From Endomychus coccineus (lineage: Eukaryota > Arthropoda > Insecta > Coleoptera > Endomychidae), in assembly GCA_958510875.1 (NCBI GenBank), contig OY294070.1, positions 5,332,001 through 5,396,000 on the forward strand: a stretch of DNA of 64,000 nt, written 5' to 3'. A program made the position numbers and the translations under genes. Position 1 is the stretch's first letter; the number at the start of each line of letters is the position of its first letter. Below, piece after piece: positions 1-15,200 of the stretch. The notes beneath the pieces were generated by a model, which searched no databases, was not told the origin of the DNA, and saw nothing but the letters and a program-made list of their open reading frames with translations.

Positions 1-249
1 AATTTCAAAAAGTTCCTTTTGAACAACTCATAAAATTGTTATTCGCAGCTTGGATAATTTCGCACTTGAAAATTTGTAGATTAGATAATCAGATAGTTAG
101 TCGAAAGGAAAACAGTGATATTGTTCATTGTTTCACTTGTGGACAAATAATTTCCTATTGATACATTAAAGTGTGTGTTCGTTTACACATTTTTTTTCAA
201 ACAATCATGACTCCAATATTGTGCTAATTGAAAAAAATCCAAAATCAAG

Positions 250-3200
250 ATGGACGTTCAAGATTCAACAAGGAATATAACAAAGGTATTTCACGTGATT
301 TGAAAAAAAAAGTGTATGTGGAGTGGTGATTTTATTTCGAATGCATTTATCATGTCTTATCACGAGGTAAATGTATTCAAAACGTGATAACTCATAACAG
401 CATGATGTATAGAAGTCTTTAGACCAGCAATTTTTTTTGGCTATGGAACTTTTCCAGCAATTTATTATATTTAGTGTTACAATTCGCCTCATTCTGGACA
501 CTTTAAACTTTTTTTAAGCCTTCGCGAGAACAATAGAAGCACTTATTTTTTTATATGCAGACTATTTCGCTTCTCGAACTTTAGAAACAACAGCATTAGA
601 GAATTTTAAGTGTAAATGTTTATATTATTATATTAATAAACTGTGATCAATGGATCACTGACTTTCGGACAGTTCTGCCGGTTAAATGTACGATTGTAGT
701 GATAGTAATAATATATTATGCAACTAGTGCGGAAAATAGGTTATTTCAAACGGGTGTGACAAAACACAAAATCATGCATTATCATCTTGACACACTAGTA
801 TAAAATAGCCAGTTGCCGCACTAGTTGCACAATATACTTTTCAGATGACCTACTTTCAACTTCTGAGTATTAATCTATTTAATAAATTAAATTAATTTAA
901 AACTGTTAGCTTAGTGAAACACACTGATACTATAATGTCATGAATATATTTATAGATTTGTCATTGTCACAGCTGCCTATATTTGAACAACTGTGCAAAA
1001 TGAGATATTTCGGGAACTATATAATTTTCTGGGCTAGTTTTCAGTGCGAAATGATATAATGATTATAAGGGATAAAACCCATTTCACTATCATCACAAAC
1101 TTGAAACGCCTTTATCATTTTGAAATATCCAAGTTTCACGTTGAAATACAGGACAATCGATCTTCAAATATTAAAGCTAGAATTTTGACTATTGGACAAA
1201 CAACACATAAACATGCCCTCTTTACTAAATAATAATTGGGTTCACTATTGTTCTTACAAATTGGGGGTGTTCTGCTTCCCTCCTATCATGGATAATCCTC
1301 ATTGAAAAATATCATCCCATCGATTTTGATCGAGCGCTGTCATAATAGACTCTTATGTATGAGAAATTCGATTCTACCATAAGTTTTTACGTCAGACGCT
1401 AAGGCAACATGTCGCAGCGTTCCGAAACTATAAATTTCGGCCATCCCTTAGATAAATACAATATAAAATCACTTTCAACATTATTATTGCACCAGAAATT
1501 GATAGCCACAACCTTCTGATATCCCATAGAACAAGTTCCATCATGCGAACATTTCAAGAGGTCCATGTACTCTTGAAATGTTCGCATTTTCCCAAAATTT
1601 CTAAAGGGGTAAGTATGGAAAAATAGTCAATTTGGTCGATCTTATCGATTTTGTTATAACGACATCATAATACACTCTCGAGGATGAGGAATTCTACCAT
1701 TAGTTTTCACCTCAGACGCTAAGGCAATATGTCACAGCGTTCCGAAACCCTGAATTTCTATCTGTTAGATAAACCTCTTAAAATATCCGCATCTTCCCAA
1801 ATTTCATAAAAGGTTAAGTTCATTAAGGAAATGCCTAATTGAACAAACAATCTAACATTACATTATTCTACAATTCTACATTTTTTAAAACAATTAAATT
1901 TTGATTGTAGCAAAATTTCTTCACAACAAAAACAAGTGGAATTTAACTTATGAAAAGTAAGAAACATGACTCCGTCTGTAAATCATGGAACAGACTTTCA
2001 ATCATTAAGTCAGACTTATATCAATTTAATTAATAAAATTCCTTGCAAATATCTACATGCGTCTTTATTTTAAAGTATATTTTAGGTAGAATGCTCAAAA
2101 ACATCAATTTTAATAAGGGTTGACAACCTTTTTGTATTACCTCATCAGTCTTCAACATCTGGTTCGAAGTACTACTGGATACTTCAGCGTTATATTTTGG
2201 TTTCAGTCTCACTCAAACATTGCTTGGGATGACTTCGAATATTATAAGTAGATTGCTATGCATTGGCTTCTTGATACATATTCATATACTCAAAAGATTA
2301 ATGTGTTACAATTTCGGTTACTCATGTTTCTGTTCGTTTCGGCGAAGTGGGCATTTTTAATTGAAATTAGTGCGATAAGGACGCTTTGTGCCTTATACAA
2401 TTAGTTTTAGGAAATCCCGTTTAAGGCATTGATACGTCTTCTGATGATGATCGTGAGTCCGAAACGTACGTACAGACGAAAATAATAGGCATATGTGTTA
2501 GTGTGACATATTTCCCGAGAATCCATATATATTTAAGAATAACACACATCAAACGTTTCTAGTTCCGCCACTGCGCTTGTATCTCGAATTCTTGAACTTC
2601 CGCTTCGCACTAGAAGCCTTCCATGTTGGCTAATGTCAATAATAAACTTTGAATCATGTGTCATTGTTACGAAAGTTCAAAATCTGCATTATCTCAGATA
2701 AGCTCTATTTTGTAAACATAAAGTTGATTTCTTATTTCAGACTGATAGTAATAGGAGCCTTGAAAACGTAGAAAATTACAATGGTTTACCCACTAACCAT
2801 AGAAAACCAGGACGATTTGCAATATATCAAATGGTATTGAAGAAATTCGCAGGGAAATATATGAAGAGAATCTTCGGGTGGTGCGTTGTTTTATTGCTGT
2901 CTGCGTATTTTGGATGGGCTACTTGGTACCAAATAGAGAAAATAAGTGAGCAAACAATCATTATTTTATCTATTACTTACTTCTCGTCTCCTTGTGTTTG
3001 ACTGTTACAAATTGTTGGTTATATCCTACCTGTTTGACCGATATATGAAATATTACATTTTCAAAAAATCGATTTCTTTCTTTACACATCTTTTAAATAA
3101 TAACGTTAATGCTTTACTGATTGTAATATTTCAATGTAGTTGTACAATAACCTCAAGTTACATCAGATTTAAAATTTATATATATTCAAATCAGTAGATG

Positions 3201-6200
3201 TTTCCTACTACAGTGTTAAGTACTGAGATTATCAAAAGTAGATATAGAAATCGTTCATTGATTTGAAAATTGTGATAACCAGGTATTTTAAGTGTTTGTT
3301 TCAATAAATAAAAGCACTACAATAATTTGCGAATTACATTCGAAATTGCAAAAAAAATGCGTCAGTGCAAATCTAACAACGATAAAAGTGAAATTTTTTC
3401 GGAAATGCTTCAACTGTCATTAAAGGAACAAAAAATGCGTTAGTACAAATCTAACAGCAAACGAACCTACTGACCAAGTATCATCAAAAGCCGAAGCCAT
3501 CGCAACGATTGATTGATTGGACTTCTAGGTTTTTGAAATACAAACTTTGATTCTGAAATTTTTTTCAGATACACCCGTCGATGAAACGTTATGTTCCGGT
3601 TATGGTTTCTTGATCATTTTATACGGTTTCTTAGCGTTTGGGATATGTTACGCTTTCTTATTGAAGCCATACATTATGCCGCATATGCGTCGCACTATGA
3701 AAAAGCCTTTGCATACATATAAGTAAGTAATTTAATTGGAAATAGCTTGTTGGTAAGCAATTTAGTCCTCTCAAAGAACAACTACGAAATTGATGAGAGA
3801 GTTTAAGATTATTAATTCATCGTTATCATCCCAAAGCTCAGTCACTTCGGATGGGACAAGAGAACCGAACTTGTAACGACCCAGAAACTTCTGGACAAAG
3901 GGGCTCTTCCTCAGAGACATTACATCCACGAGGAAGAGTACACCTACTGCAGCATTGAGCACATTGCTGACTAAGAGGAATCTCGCAATGATTGCGATCT
4001 ACAGGCTTAGCGACAATGGCAGCCTAAAAGGCATTACATAATCAAAGCCCTGTGGTTTGAAGAGAAGAATTTCAGGGTTGTCATACCGTCGAGAGGGTGG
4101 GAAAATGTCAGTACGCCAAAGTACGGCACAAGAGTGGGAGCAGGCTTTTGCGCTCCTAGATATATTGATAGGTACTCCGTGCGAATGGACTATGTCAACA
4201 CAGTCTTCCAAGCCAAGATGCCTGTCATCTACAGATGGCGGAGATGCTACTGTCGACTGTGGTAAAGTAAATGAGACCATCTGGATCTGTCCAGACGTTC
4301 AAGCAGCACTCGACGCAATGAAGAACCCGACTGGTCCTCGAGGCTTGTCAGGAGATCTTTAACATACCAGCCGTTGGCAACTTGCCCAACCCGACCTGGA
4401 TCCCGGGTCACTCAGGTTGGAAAGGAGATGAGAGGGCTGACAAATTGGACAGAGAGGGTCCAGATTGTCCTCAAGAATCCCTTTCTTGTATCCCCTACAG
4501 CGGGTGTATACAGATATTGCGGAAACCACAGACAGATCAACGTGCCTCAGCATAGAGGAGCAATGATGGCTGCAGAACTTCCAAAGTGCTGCGCTTGGCA
4601 ACTAGGTATACCCAGGGGCAAGCGAGATACTCTCGTTGAGTAGGTAAGGCATCAGGTTAATCCCCGAGATTTTTACAGGTGAATAAAATCTGATGCACTA
4701 CCTTTTGTATGAGATGGGAGGTAGACAACCCACTTTCTCTGTGAACCTCCTGCAATCATTCGAACCAGGCTAATCTGGTTAAGTTCGGGGACCATTACGG
4801 CCATTGACATAACGGACCTATCCTCAAAGCAGATCTTAGGATTCTGTCAAGCATCAGGGTATCCAAATACTCTCTAAAGAACGCACAAGATGGAGCAGAA
4901 GAGTTTTGCTCCAAGTCAAAACACAAGCACACACTGATTCATTCGATACTCGAATTTCCATGTTGAAATAGCGGATCAACAACAATAACTATCAGGAAAC
5001 TCCACCTGATGATGGCTACTTGGTAGCTGCAAGGTCCTCAATGCTTTAAGTATGCCTTCCCTCATTATTAGGGAGTAATTGCTTTTTTTTTGTTGCAGGC
5101 ACCATAAATACCATACTCAATTTACTGTTGCAATATATGTGCAAATTTTAGCCGCATTACTGGCTTATATAATTTACGATAGTTGGGATGAACCGAAAAG
5201 ACTAATACCCTTAGCAGGATTATGTTTCTTCCTTTCAATTGGCTACATATCTTGCCCATTCAAATCTCAGGTGAGTGAACTGTCTCTTGATATTCTGCTG
5301 AAGCCACAATTGGACAATGTGAAACAATCTGAGTGGAAATTAGTTGCTATAGGTTTTTTTACTCCAGATTAGAGACTTATAGTTCCAGGCAGCTGTTAAT
5401 ACACTCATCAGTGGAACGAGCACGTTTGGAATCAGCCAACAACATGGTAAAAAGACCCACCCCTATGAGAAGAGTGAAACAGCTGTCTGAAAGTATAAGT
5501 TTGTGACGTTACTGATCCGTCTGAACTAGAAAGACCTTATCAATGTTATTGCCAACATGAGATGAAAAAGTCATATATTCATTTGTTTTTATTCTCTCAC
5601 ATTTGTTTGGTTTGGTGTCGGTATCTGGCGCACTCAAGTGGTCTGACATGCTCCGTAACTTCTGTAAGCTTTCAGAAATCTATTAGTTAATGTGGTACAT
5701 TGTTTGATTTCATAGATGACGTGAGAGACTTTTGGTCTTTTCACCATGTTGTTGGCCGTTTATGACTTCAACAAAAATCGTTAAGTAACGTTGCAAGCTT
5801 CCCCGTTTCCCTGATGAGCTCTATGACTAGAGCGAAACAGCTGTCTGGAACTATAAGCTACTGATCGAGCTGAACTAAAAAAACCTTATCATTCTTATCG
5901 GGCAAACGTCTACATGAGACAAATTACTATATTCATATATTCGTTTAATAATTGGTTCACTAGGTACTGATAATTCACCTGTTGTTTTTTGTCAAAAAAT
6001 ACATCTCTAAGCCACAGATTACGTATTGCGGGTAGTCCGGGTAGTATGTAACTTTCGCCTGACCCACTAAGCAAAATTAATGATTAGTGGATCAGGGCCG
6101 GGTTTAGGGGCCCCCACCAAGAAGGAGCCCCACCAAATATAATATATTTAGAAAAATGTTGGCTTTCAACAAAAATGATAGGACGATTTTGTTAATATAG

Positions 6201-9200
6201 TAACAAATTCATAATGTTTGCTTAATTTTGTGCAGAATTTCTATTCACATATCTTAATTATTTATTTTACATGAAGAAATCAGGAAATATTTTATATTTA
6301 GTATTTATGTAAAGGCAGGTAGGAGTTGAAATAAGCTATTTCTGATGTCACATTGCTTTGAACACTGCTACATAATAACAAGTTCATTGAAATTAGTTAT
6401 TTGAATTTTCCCGCGTGTTTAGTATGTGGCGCCGTATTACAGATAAATTATTGTCATTGCGCGTCTCAATGATCTCGTACTTTTGAGTAGCAATAGCGAT
6501 ATTTTGAGAACCTTCAAATTTGACGACTTGATCGACGATTTCGCGACGAGAAAAATGCGAAAAGTGCCTTCGTAACGATATGTACAAATAAATAATATAC
6601 ATCTAGCAGAAAAGTTTTATTTGAATAACATTACATCTGCATTATAATTTGGTATTGTAAAAATATTTTCTGGCATTTAATATTACCGTCCACCATCGGG
6701 GCCCCCACCAAACTTGTGCCCACAGGCCCCCACTACTCTAAATCCGGCCCTGTAGAGGATACTATAGATTCAGTAGTTCATCAATTTAGTATATTATACA
6801 AAAAATGCGAGGATTTTGTGAGGATTCCAGTATTTTTTAAATAATGGATTATTTTGTGAGAAATTTTGCACCACTCAGATTGGCAACATTGTGAAGTAGT
6901 ATTCTTTGAAAGCTTAGGCTTTGATAAAGTCGATAGAAATACGAGTATGAATCAAATCTAACCGGAAATATATTTTTTTCTAATCCATCTTAGAATATAT
7001 CCTATTTTTCTACATAATAAACAGCTTATTGAAAAAAAATGTAGTCCAAAATGTCTCCTCCATGGCGAAATATGTGATAATAGCACTGGTGCTCAGTGTT
7101 GCTGACTAAAATATCTATATTTTAAATAATGATTTGAATTCCAGATAGCATGGCGGACAATTTTGTCCGGAGTGATTCTACAGTTCGTTTTGGGCTTGTT
7201 GATTATAAAATGGTCTACGGGAAGACAGATTTTCGACTGTGCTGGAACGAAAGTAAGAACGTTTCTTCTTTATGCCCAAAATGGTTCGTCATTTGTGTAC
7301 GGTGATTTTCTCGTCTATGACCAGGCAGTGTTTGCATTCAGTGTAAGTATACCAAACCTCAAACGTCAATGTCGATTTTGTGCAATGACTCGCAAATTAA
7401 TAAAAATTCTTATCACCAAGTACTGTACCCAAGCCTTTTGGATATTTATTATAACTACCATATTTGAACGTAATCAAATAGAATGGTAATTTTCACAAAA
7501 AATATAATGATTAATACAATTGTTTGGGCATACTGTGCCGCCAAACTGAATGGTGTTATTATTGGTTAGTTAATAAATAAATGGTACAAAAATAGGATAA
7601 TCCCTATTGAATTGAAAAATAAACTAATTTGCACAAATGGGCAAGCACCTTGTATCTATGGGCCATGGGCGAAACTACATAAAAGTGATATACCTTAAAG
7701 ACACATTGTACGTAATATTGGAGCGCCTACTTACAATTTATCAAAATTTTTATCAAAATCTATCAACAATATAATAGGAAGACTCATGACATTTTAAGTG
7801 AAAGACTCATGACATTTTAATGAATTTATAAAAAATCAATTCGCACCCGCAGATCATCTTTTAATTTCCTTGGACGTTGTTTCTTCATTTACAAATATAC
7901 CATTCGTTTTGGCATTGAGTAGCAACAAAAAACGTTGGGCAGAGATTAAAAACCACACAACTTTAGACCAATCTGAACGACGTGGGCATATTTGAAATTA
8001 GTGCGATAAGGACGCCTTGTGGTGATGCAATTAGTTTTAAGAAATCACGTTTTATACAGTGATACGTCTTCTGATGATGGTCGTGAGATCGAAACGTACG
8101 TGAAGACGAAAATAATAAGCATATGTGTTAGTGTGACCTATTTCCCGAAAATTTTATATATAATTAATTTCTAGAGACTTATGTGTAAAATTTCAAAATT
8201 GGAGAACCTTTTTTGGCGTTCCAATATTCGTTACTGGTAAATCTACCTGTGTGTAATCTTTTGTTTTATATTTCAGGCAATAAACACTATATTCTTCCTA
8301 GCTTTCGTTATAAATATACTGTATTATTATGGCATCATGCAAGCTGTAGTATCGACCTTGGGGGAATGGTTACAATTTGTGATGGGTACTTCGATTTGTG
8401 AAAGTGTCAACGGTGCTGCCAACATATTTTTAGGACAGGTAAGAACGATAAATTCGACTAGTTCACACCTGCAACCCCATTTATTTTATTCTTCTGGTAA
8501 ATTGTTTGTTTAATGAACTGTGATCAATTGATCACGTGACTTCGCTCACTTTTCTAAGCAAAGGTTTCGTACACTTCTGCGAGTAAAATGTATAATTGAG
8601 TAGAAACTGAGAATATATTGGTAATGATTTAGAACCTCTAATGAAATACGTTAGGATATACTCTATGTCACATTGAAATTTTGTTTAAATAGTCTACATA
8701 ATGTGTTTTACTACTCTGTGTTTTATATTGACACCTGCTATGACATGAATTATTTGCCACATTTTTCACATTTTTTTTGTCACGATTACAATACTTCCCT
8801 TACACTTATACTACCTATGTTGCTGCGGTACAAGTTAAAATATACTCTATGTCAGATTGAAACTATAATGTATTTCACATCTCTATGTTTTATACAGCAC
8901 ACCTGCTGGCATGCTGACTTTTGACATATAACCTAATTTTATTCTGATGCTTGCTGTTACATGAGCTATCAAAATTCGTCACAGAGTACAGACATAACTT
9001 AGATCACTTGAATCTTAAAATAAGAATTTAGGACACTTTTGAGGTTTAAACACGGCTGGGTTTTGGACAAGTATGCAGTGTTACATTCGTGGAGAGGACG
9101 ATCTCCAGAAGTGCACGAGAATATGCAACTTGCCGACGGAAGCATCTTTGAACATCTTGATGCTGGAGAGACCTATCGATACCTGGGAACTAAACCTGGT

Positions 9201-12200
9201 CCTAATTATGACGCTTTCCGGGTAAAAGTGGCTCTCAGCGGCAAGTACAGAAACCTTGTCCAAAAGATTTGGTCTGCAATAAATATGCTTGCCGTTCCAG
9301 TCCGGATTCACTTTTTTGTAGTCGTGAAATGAACGGTCGATAAGCTGCATACACTCGACAAAGACACCCGGATGATGATGCATATCCATCACAGTTTGCA
9401 TCCTAGGTCCGTTTCACGCATTTATCTCCCACGTCACCGGAGAGGTAGCGGACTCTGCATCGGGGTGTGGTTCTAAGTATACCTTTTAAAGTTTTAGGAG
9501 TCACGAACAGGCATGGCATTAATCGTTAAGGCAGTACAAAAAACTGCGGAAGGACTTGGTCTCGAATTTCACATCAGTCGAGAAGTCCAACTAGAGGACA
9601 ACCTCTAATTCCAACCTTCTACAGTGGAGCTGCAGATTCTGTCGAAAGGCGCCTGAGATGCTTCTCCTCCTGCTGTCGGCTTCCACCACTTCAAAGCGAT
9701 CTGCAAAATTTCAAATCAATTCGACCAATAGGAACGACGCAATCGTTTCCACCGTTTTTACGCATTCAGACATCATGCCAAAAGTAATCTAAATAAATTC
9801 AGAAATGCTCGAAACTCGAAACACAGTATTTCCCTTATGCTATATATTACGTAATATAGTGAGTAAAGTAAAAATGGGCTACAACGCCCTAGTAAGAATT
9901 TATCGCCGAACATTTCGAAGGAGGACTACAAAATTCGATAATGCCACTGCCAACATACCCTTGTTTAACTTCAATTCATATTCATGTTCATCTCTTTTTC
10001 ATTCTAGACAGAAGCTCCTCTTCTACTGAAACCATACTTGAAAGATTTGACAGCTTCCGAACTACATTCCGTGATGGCTTGCGGATTTGCGACAGCTTCA
10101 GGTTAGAAATTATCCAGCGAGTTTCTTATAATCACACACACAATTTAAACGATACTTACTGTTTGCAAAAAAAATGTACTCATTGATCGAGTCACTGCCA
10201 AACTCTCCGATAGTTGCAGGGATCGATCCAATATATATCCATATAGATCCATGTATATTGGATTGATTCTAAATCTGGAGATTCGGAAGGCCAAGCCACT
10301 GGATAGTTCTCAAGTTCTCTTACTTTTTTTCGATTTTCAGGATCGGTTTTAGCAGCGTATATATCGTTTGGGGCTGATCCGAGCTATCTGATTACATCCA
10401 GTGTTATGGGTGCTCCCGCAGCTTTATGTTACAGTAAATTATTCTATCCGGAAACTGAAACGCCAAAGATTACCAAAGATAACGTACAAGCAATAGGAAT
10501 GTAAGTAGACATTCTTTCATTCATACGAGGATAGCTCAATAAGTCCTTACAAAACAATAGAAGAACCCATTAATAAGTACGAAATAATCATCTTTATCTG
10601 GAAGTTCCTGGAAATCGGTTCATATGGACTGTTATTGAGTATGGTATTTAATGAATTATAATTTCCCTTATCTGCTTCCAAGTAGTAACAGTTTTTTTTC
10701 TTTAACGATTTACAGATATTATTGAAAGTATTGGATGTACTTTTATATAATTTATTTGAATGTTCAACAATTGTCTTGCACTTGTTAAGAATAATAGTTA
10801 TATCTTTAAATATGAGAGTCCGAGTCGTAAGTTCAATATAATTAATTAAATCCTATGTCGCTAATTTCTTAGAATCAATTGCAAAATATGAACCTTTATT
10901 TAACAAACTCATTCACTTTCCATTGAATTTAATATCAGTTTAATTGTGAATAACGTTCATATTCTCAGCTTCTTCTCTAGAAGTTTTTGGTAGCAATTGT
11001 TGAAATTTATTGTTGATTGATTTGATTTTTCTATTGCCTTATGCCGAGACTGTGTGCTATAATTTCGCATAAAAGAACTCGAATTCGTATAATGTTGCTT
11101 CAAAACTAAGTTTTAAATATGAATTGTAAGCTAAAAACTGTAAATGATCTATTTTATGATATTTGTTACTGATTTTAAGTACCTTTCTATTGCAGAGAAA
11201 ATGATTTAATCTATTTTCACGTTCTTATATTTACATATTTTGATGAATTTTGGGAAAACTTTATATGCCGAACAATCTTTAAGGAAAAGTGAATCTACTT
11301 TTAAGCGTATTGGTTTTTAATTTAATAATTTGGTAGAACTCAAAGTCAAAAACATATCAACTGTTTATTTCAAGTGTTCGTGTGCTCATTGTGATTTCCT
11401 GTTTCAGAGAATATTCATCAGCCCTTGACGCTGCTAGCAAAGGGGCTTTTGATGCTATCCAAATTGTATCCAGTATTTTAGCTAGTTTGATTTCGTTTAT
11501 TGCCACTGTTTACTTCATAAATGGTATACTGTCTTGGATGGGCATGTTAGTAGGTAGGTTAGATACAAAATAAAACATAGATCATCCAAATCACTATAAA
11601 CAAATAGTGAAAATTATTTGTCATGAAGAATAATTGTAAACATACCATTCCATTTCTGTATCAAACAGGTTAGTCAACGATTAGCGTCCTCCAAAACTTA
11701 AGCTCGAAGGATGAAAAAGATTTTGTGTGAAAAAGTTGCTCTCGGTGAAGTATTAGACCTGAATGCTATATGGTGCATTTGAGAACGCCTCGACTCAATC
11801 TATAGCTCAGGAAGACATCGGAGCGGGCTTATACTATACCGAAAAAATTCGATCATACAATTTTGGAGACGTGCTTTGGATAAAAATGACCAATAGTAGT
11901 CATCCAGTCGATGCCGCCACTTCTCTACTTTATGTCTTGTTTTGATTCAAGTGTCACGTCGCAGTTTCCGATGTAACCCCCAAAAGTCTCTGATTTACGC
12001 TTAAACGAGTCTCTACTTGATTTTTGGTTAATACATGAGGAACCCAGCTTATGGACACGTTGAGTGATTTTCGCAATCTCAGAAATTTGGCAAATCTTTG
12101 GGCCACTCGTAACTCCTGTCCTTTCACCCAACTGTATTTTCAATCACCTCCACATTTCAGCTGGCGTTTCGCATTTCTAGATGACAAATTTCCCAATAAT

Positions 12201-15200
12201 ATGTTAATGAGACAGAATAAAAGCCATGTCATCACGTAGAGGGAGAAATGAGAAAATGACCAAAGCACGGAACAATTTGATATACCGATGGGTCTAGGAT
12301 AAACACAAGAGGCTGGGCTTTTGCGGTCCTAGATATATTGATGGGTACTCCTTGCAAATGGGGGATCGCAACTGACGTCCTTGTCGAGATGGTTGGCATC
12401 TACAGTTGTGCGGAGAAGCTTCTCGCCTATGGTAAGATAAATGAGACAATCTGGATCTGTTCGGCCAGTCAAGCGGCACTCAATGCACTGAGAAGCCCGA
12501 TTGTGTCAGGTTTGTCAGGGATACCAAGGAGATTCTTAACAGCCTAGCCGGTGGAAACAGGCTCAATCTGACCTGGATTCCGGGTCACTCAGGTTGGAAA
12601 GGGAAAGAGAGTGGACAAGCTGGCCAGAGACGGGACCACATTGGAAGGCCTTGAGATCCCCTTTCTGGTATTCCCTACAACTGAAAAAACGAGCATGCCT
12701 CAGCATAGAGAAGCATTGATGGCTGGCGAACTGCTGCCAATACCAATACCAATGTTAATGAAGAAAGAAAAGGATCACGCGAGGGGAACAAATGCTCCTC
12801 CTCACTCTAACTCACAATATGCAACTCAACGTCCAGCCCCAGCCGACTTTATGCTGTGACCCAGACATTTCACTAGCGCCAATGCGAAAATTTCAGGTTA
12901 TTTTGATTTTGGTATAGAAATAAGTTTTTTGTATTCAAGAATACCTAAATCAAATTTCATGGTTCTATGGAAATGAATACAGATCCCAGGGTAAAATCGC
13001 CCTCCATCAAAAAATCCTGTTCCTTCCAAAGCCTTTGTGTTGTGTACGTTGATACGAGGATGACTGTTTCAGGTTACACGGACCCGGAAGATTATTGGTC
13101 GATCGAACTATTGATTGGTAAAATTTTCATACCCATAAGTTACGTAATGGGTGTGCCATGGGACGAATGCGAAAAAGTCGGTCAACTCATAGGTTTGAAA
13201 ACCATCATAAACGAATTCGTCGCTTTCCAAAAGATGGGCACCATGGTTTTATCGGTAAGATGTTTTGTTTCAATTAACTGTTTAGAATATATCTTCACAT
13301 TTCTATCCAGAATTAATCCGGATTTAACTCAAATAGAGACAGGTTTATATTAATGAACAATGAGGTATTTGGCAGCCTTTTCCAACGCAAAAATAATGAT
13401 CACTTTTGGAACTTGAGCGGTTAACTGGCTTGATTGTTTCTAATTGATCTTTGTTTTTTTTTAAATCATCAAAGCAGAATGAAGCATTTCTGACGAATAT
13501 GGAGGAAGAATTGCTACTGCGTTATTTTTGTTTGTTTTGCTTTTGTGGTAAAATCATTTTATAAGGAATTCATTCCAGTTAAAGATGATGCCACACTGGC
13601 CCCTAGGAGAACCCAAAATTTTCCCTGAAATGTTTGCAGGAAATTCCATTTTATACACCAGGGATGGACCCTCCTAGTGCCAATATTGTTACCATCAATA
13701 TGTCTGAAATTGTCTTTCGTCAGTTCACAATTGAGCTTATTGTAGAGGAGTCAATGAACTCGTAAATGTGACATCGTCAATCAGACGTATAGGTCTCTTC
13801 TGGATAGAATTCAAAAGCTTCAGCGTATGTTTGGAAGCCGAACTCCAAATGTATAAGCAGTACACCAGATCAGGCCGAATCTGTGCTTTGTAGATTATGA
13901 GGAGCTGCTGGGATGTAAAGTACCTCTTGGCCCAGAATAGACAACCAAGTGTTTTTCGCAATGGACCTCACATAATGATCCCATGAGAGGGTGTTGTTGG
14001 TGGGGATCCCGAGCATGGATATGGAAGACTTCGTAGGAATAGTTGTACCCGACATCATCATATTAGAGATTGTAGGATTTGCCCTACTGGAGAAGACACA
14101 AGCTTGAGTTTTGGTTGCATTAGACTTTACTAGATTATCAGATTCTCTTTTCAAAATCATTGCCAGATCTCCATTAATTGCTTCAATCTGCCTCTTCCTC
14201 GCTCCTTTGGCTTAATTGAATGGTATAGAAGCTCTAGAGGAGAAAGCGGTATGAAATGTACCATCATCTGCAAAGCTATGGATGGGACAGGCGGTCACAT
14301 CCAGCAGATCGTTAATATGGAAGTGAGGTGCCAAGACAGATCCGTGTGGAACAGCAGCGTTGATAGTCATTGTATCGGAGGATACTCCGTAAACCACAAT
14401 ATCGAGTGATATATCTGAGAGAAAATTCGAAGGTAAGCGACAAAGTTAAAGCGGCAAACCATTTGACGAAAGTTTCCCAAAAAGGCTTTGGTGCCAGAGT
14501 TGGTAAACTGCTTTGGAGATATCCAATGCTAATGCTAGAGATTCGCTCATGATTTTCAATAGATTTCTACCATACATGTGTTACGTAGGCCAGCAGGTCT
14601 CCTGTTGATCTCGACCTAGGACCATTCCAGGTTTTTCACCCTGCATACAAACCTGGTGTGTTTCCTTTCAGCTGGAAGGCAGCTTAATTCCAGCCAATTC
14701 CAAATCAGGAAAGAGGACCGACAATATAGCTTCCGTCACCTGAAATAAATATGAGGACTACCTATAGCATTGTAGGTATATCCAAAAAGGATTTGACCGA
14801 GTTTGGTACCATTGTTTCGGTTTCAACTTTAACATTTAACATCGACTTTTCTCTGAGAGATACCACTCTATGTGGTAGTCCACGGAGTCTAGTCCGATAA
14901 AATTGCTGGTGTCTAACAGGGATCTCTGCTTCATCCCTAAGTGCAAGACAGAGGTGGATCGACGTAAATAATGAAGATCTGACGACGATTTTGAAATGGA
15001 GATCTGATAAAAGAGACGAATCAACAATCCCTGATGCACTCGCCTCATCTTATTGAATTATTATGGCAAAGGGTTTGGCTGGTACCAGTATCATGCAATA
15101 CTTTACAGAATTACACATTCCACATCTTTGTTAAGAATTGTTAAAACTATTCCAAAGACGAGAGGTAAGAATAAATGGGTATTCAAATTTAATATCACGT

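Larger units (their letters stand above)
286..2740. other. CNT intron 1, repeat-filled
   Basis: Non-coding. It holds a foldback element (711-837), two copies of an interspersed repeat (about 1265-1830) and a Penelope-like 3' end with a degraded hammerhead (about 1930-2545). The remainder is plain AT-rich sequence. Confidence 0.7.
3723..5098. other. CNT intron 3
   Basis: It contains a degenerate LINE 3' region with RNase H coding (about 3940-4640) and, near its 3' end, a degenerate family B hammerhead (5009-5043). There is no host coding sequence. Confidence 0.7.

Noticed and set aside
9081..9401. 106-codon open frame on the minus strand
   Set aside because: The + strand of the same interval carries clear LINE reverse-transcriptase motifs, so the minus frame is a shadow.
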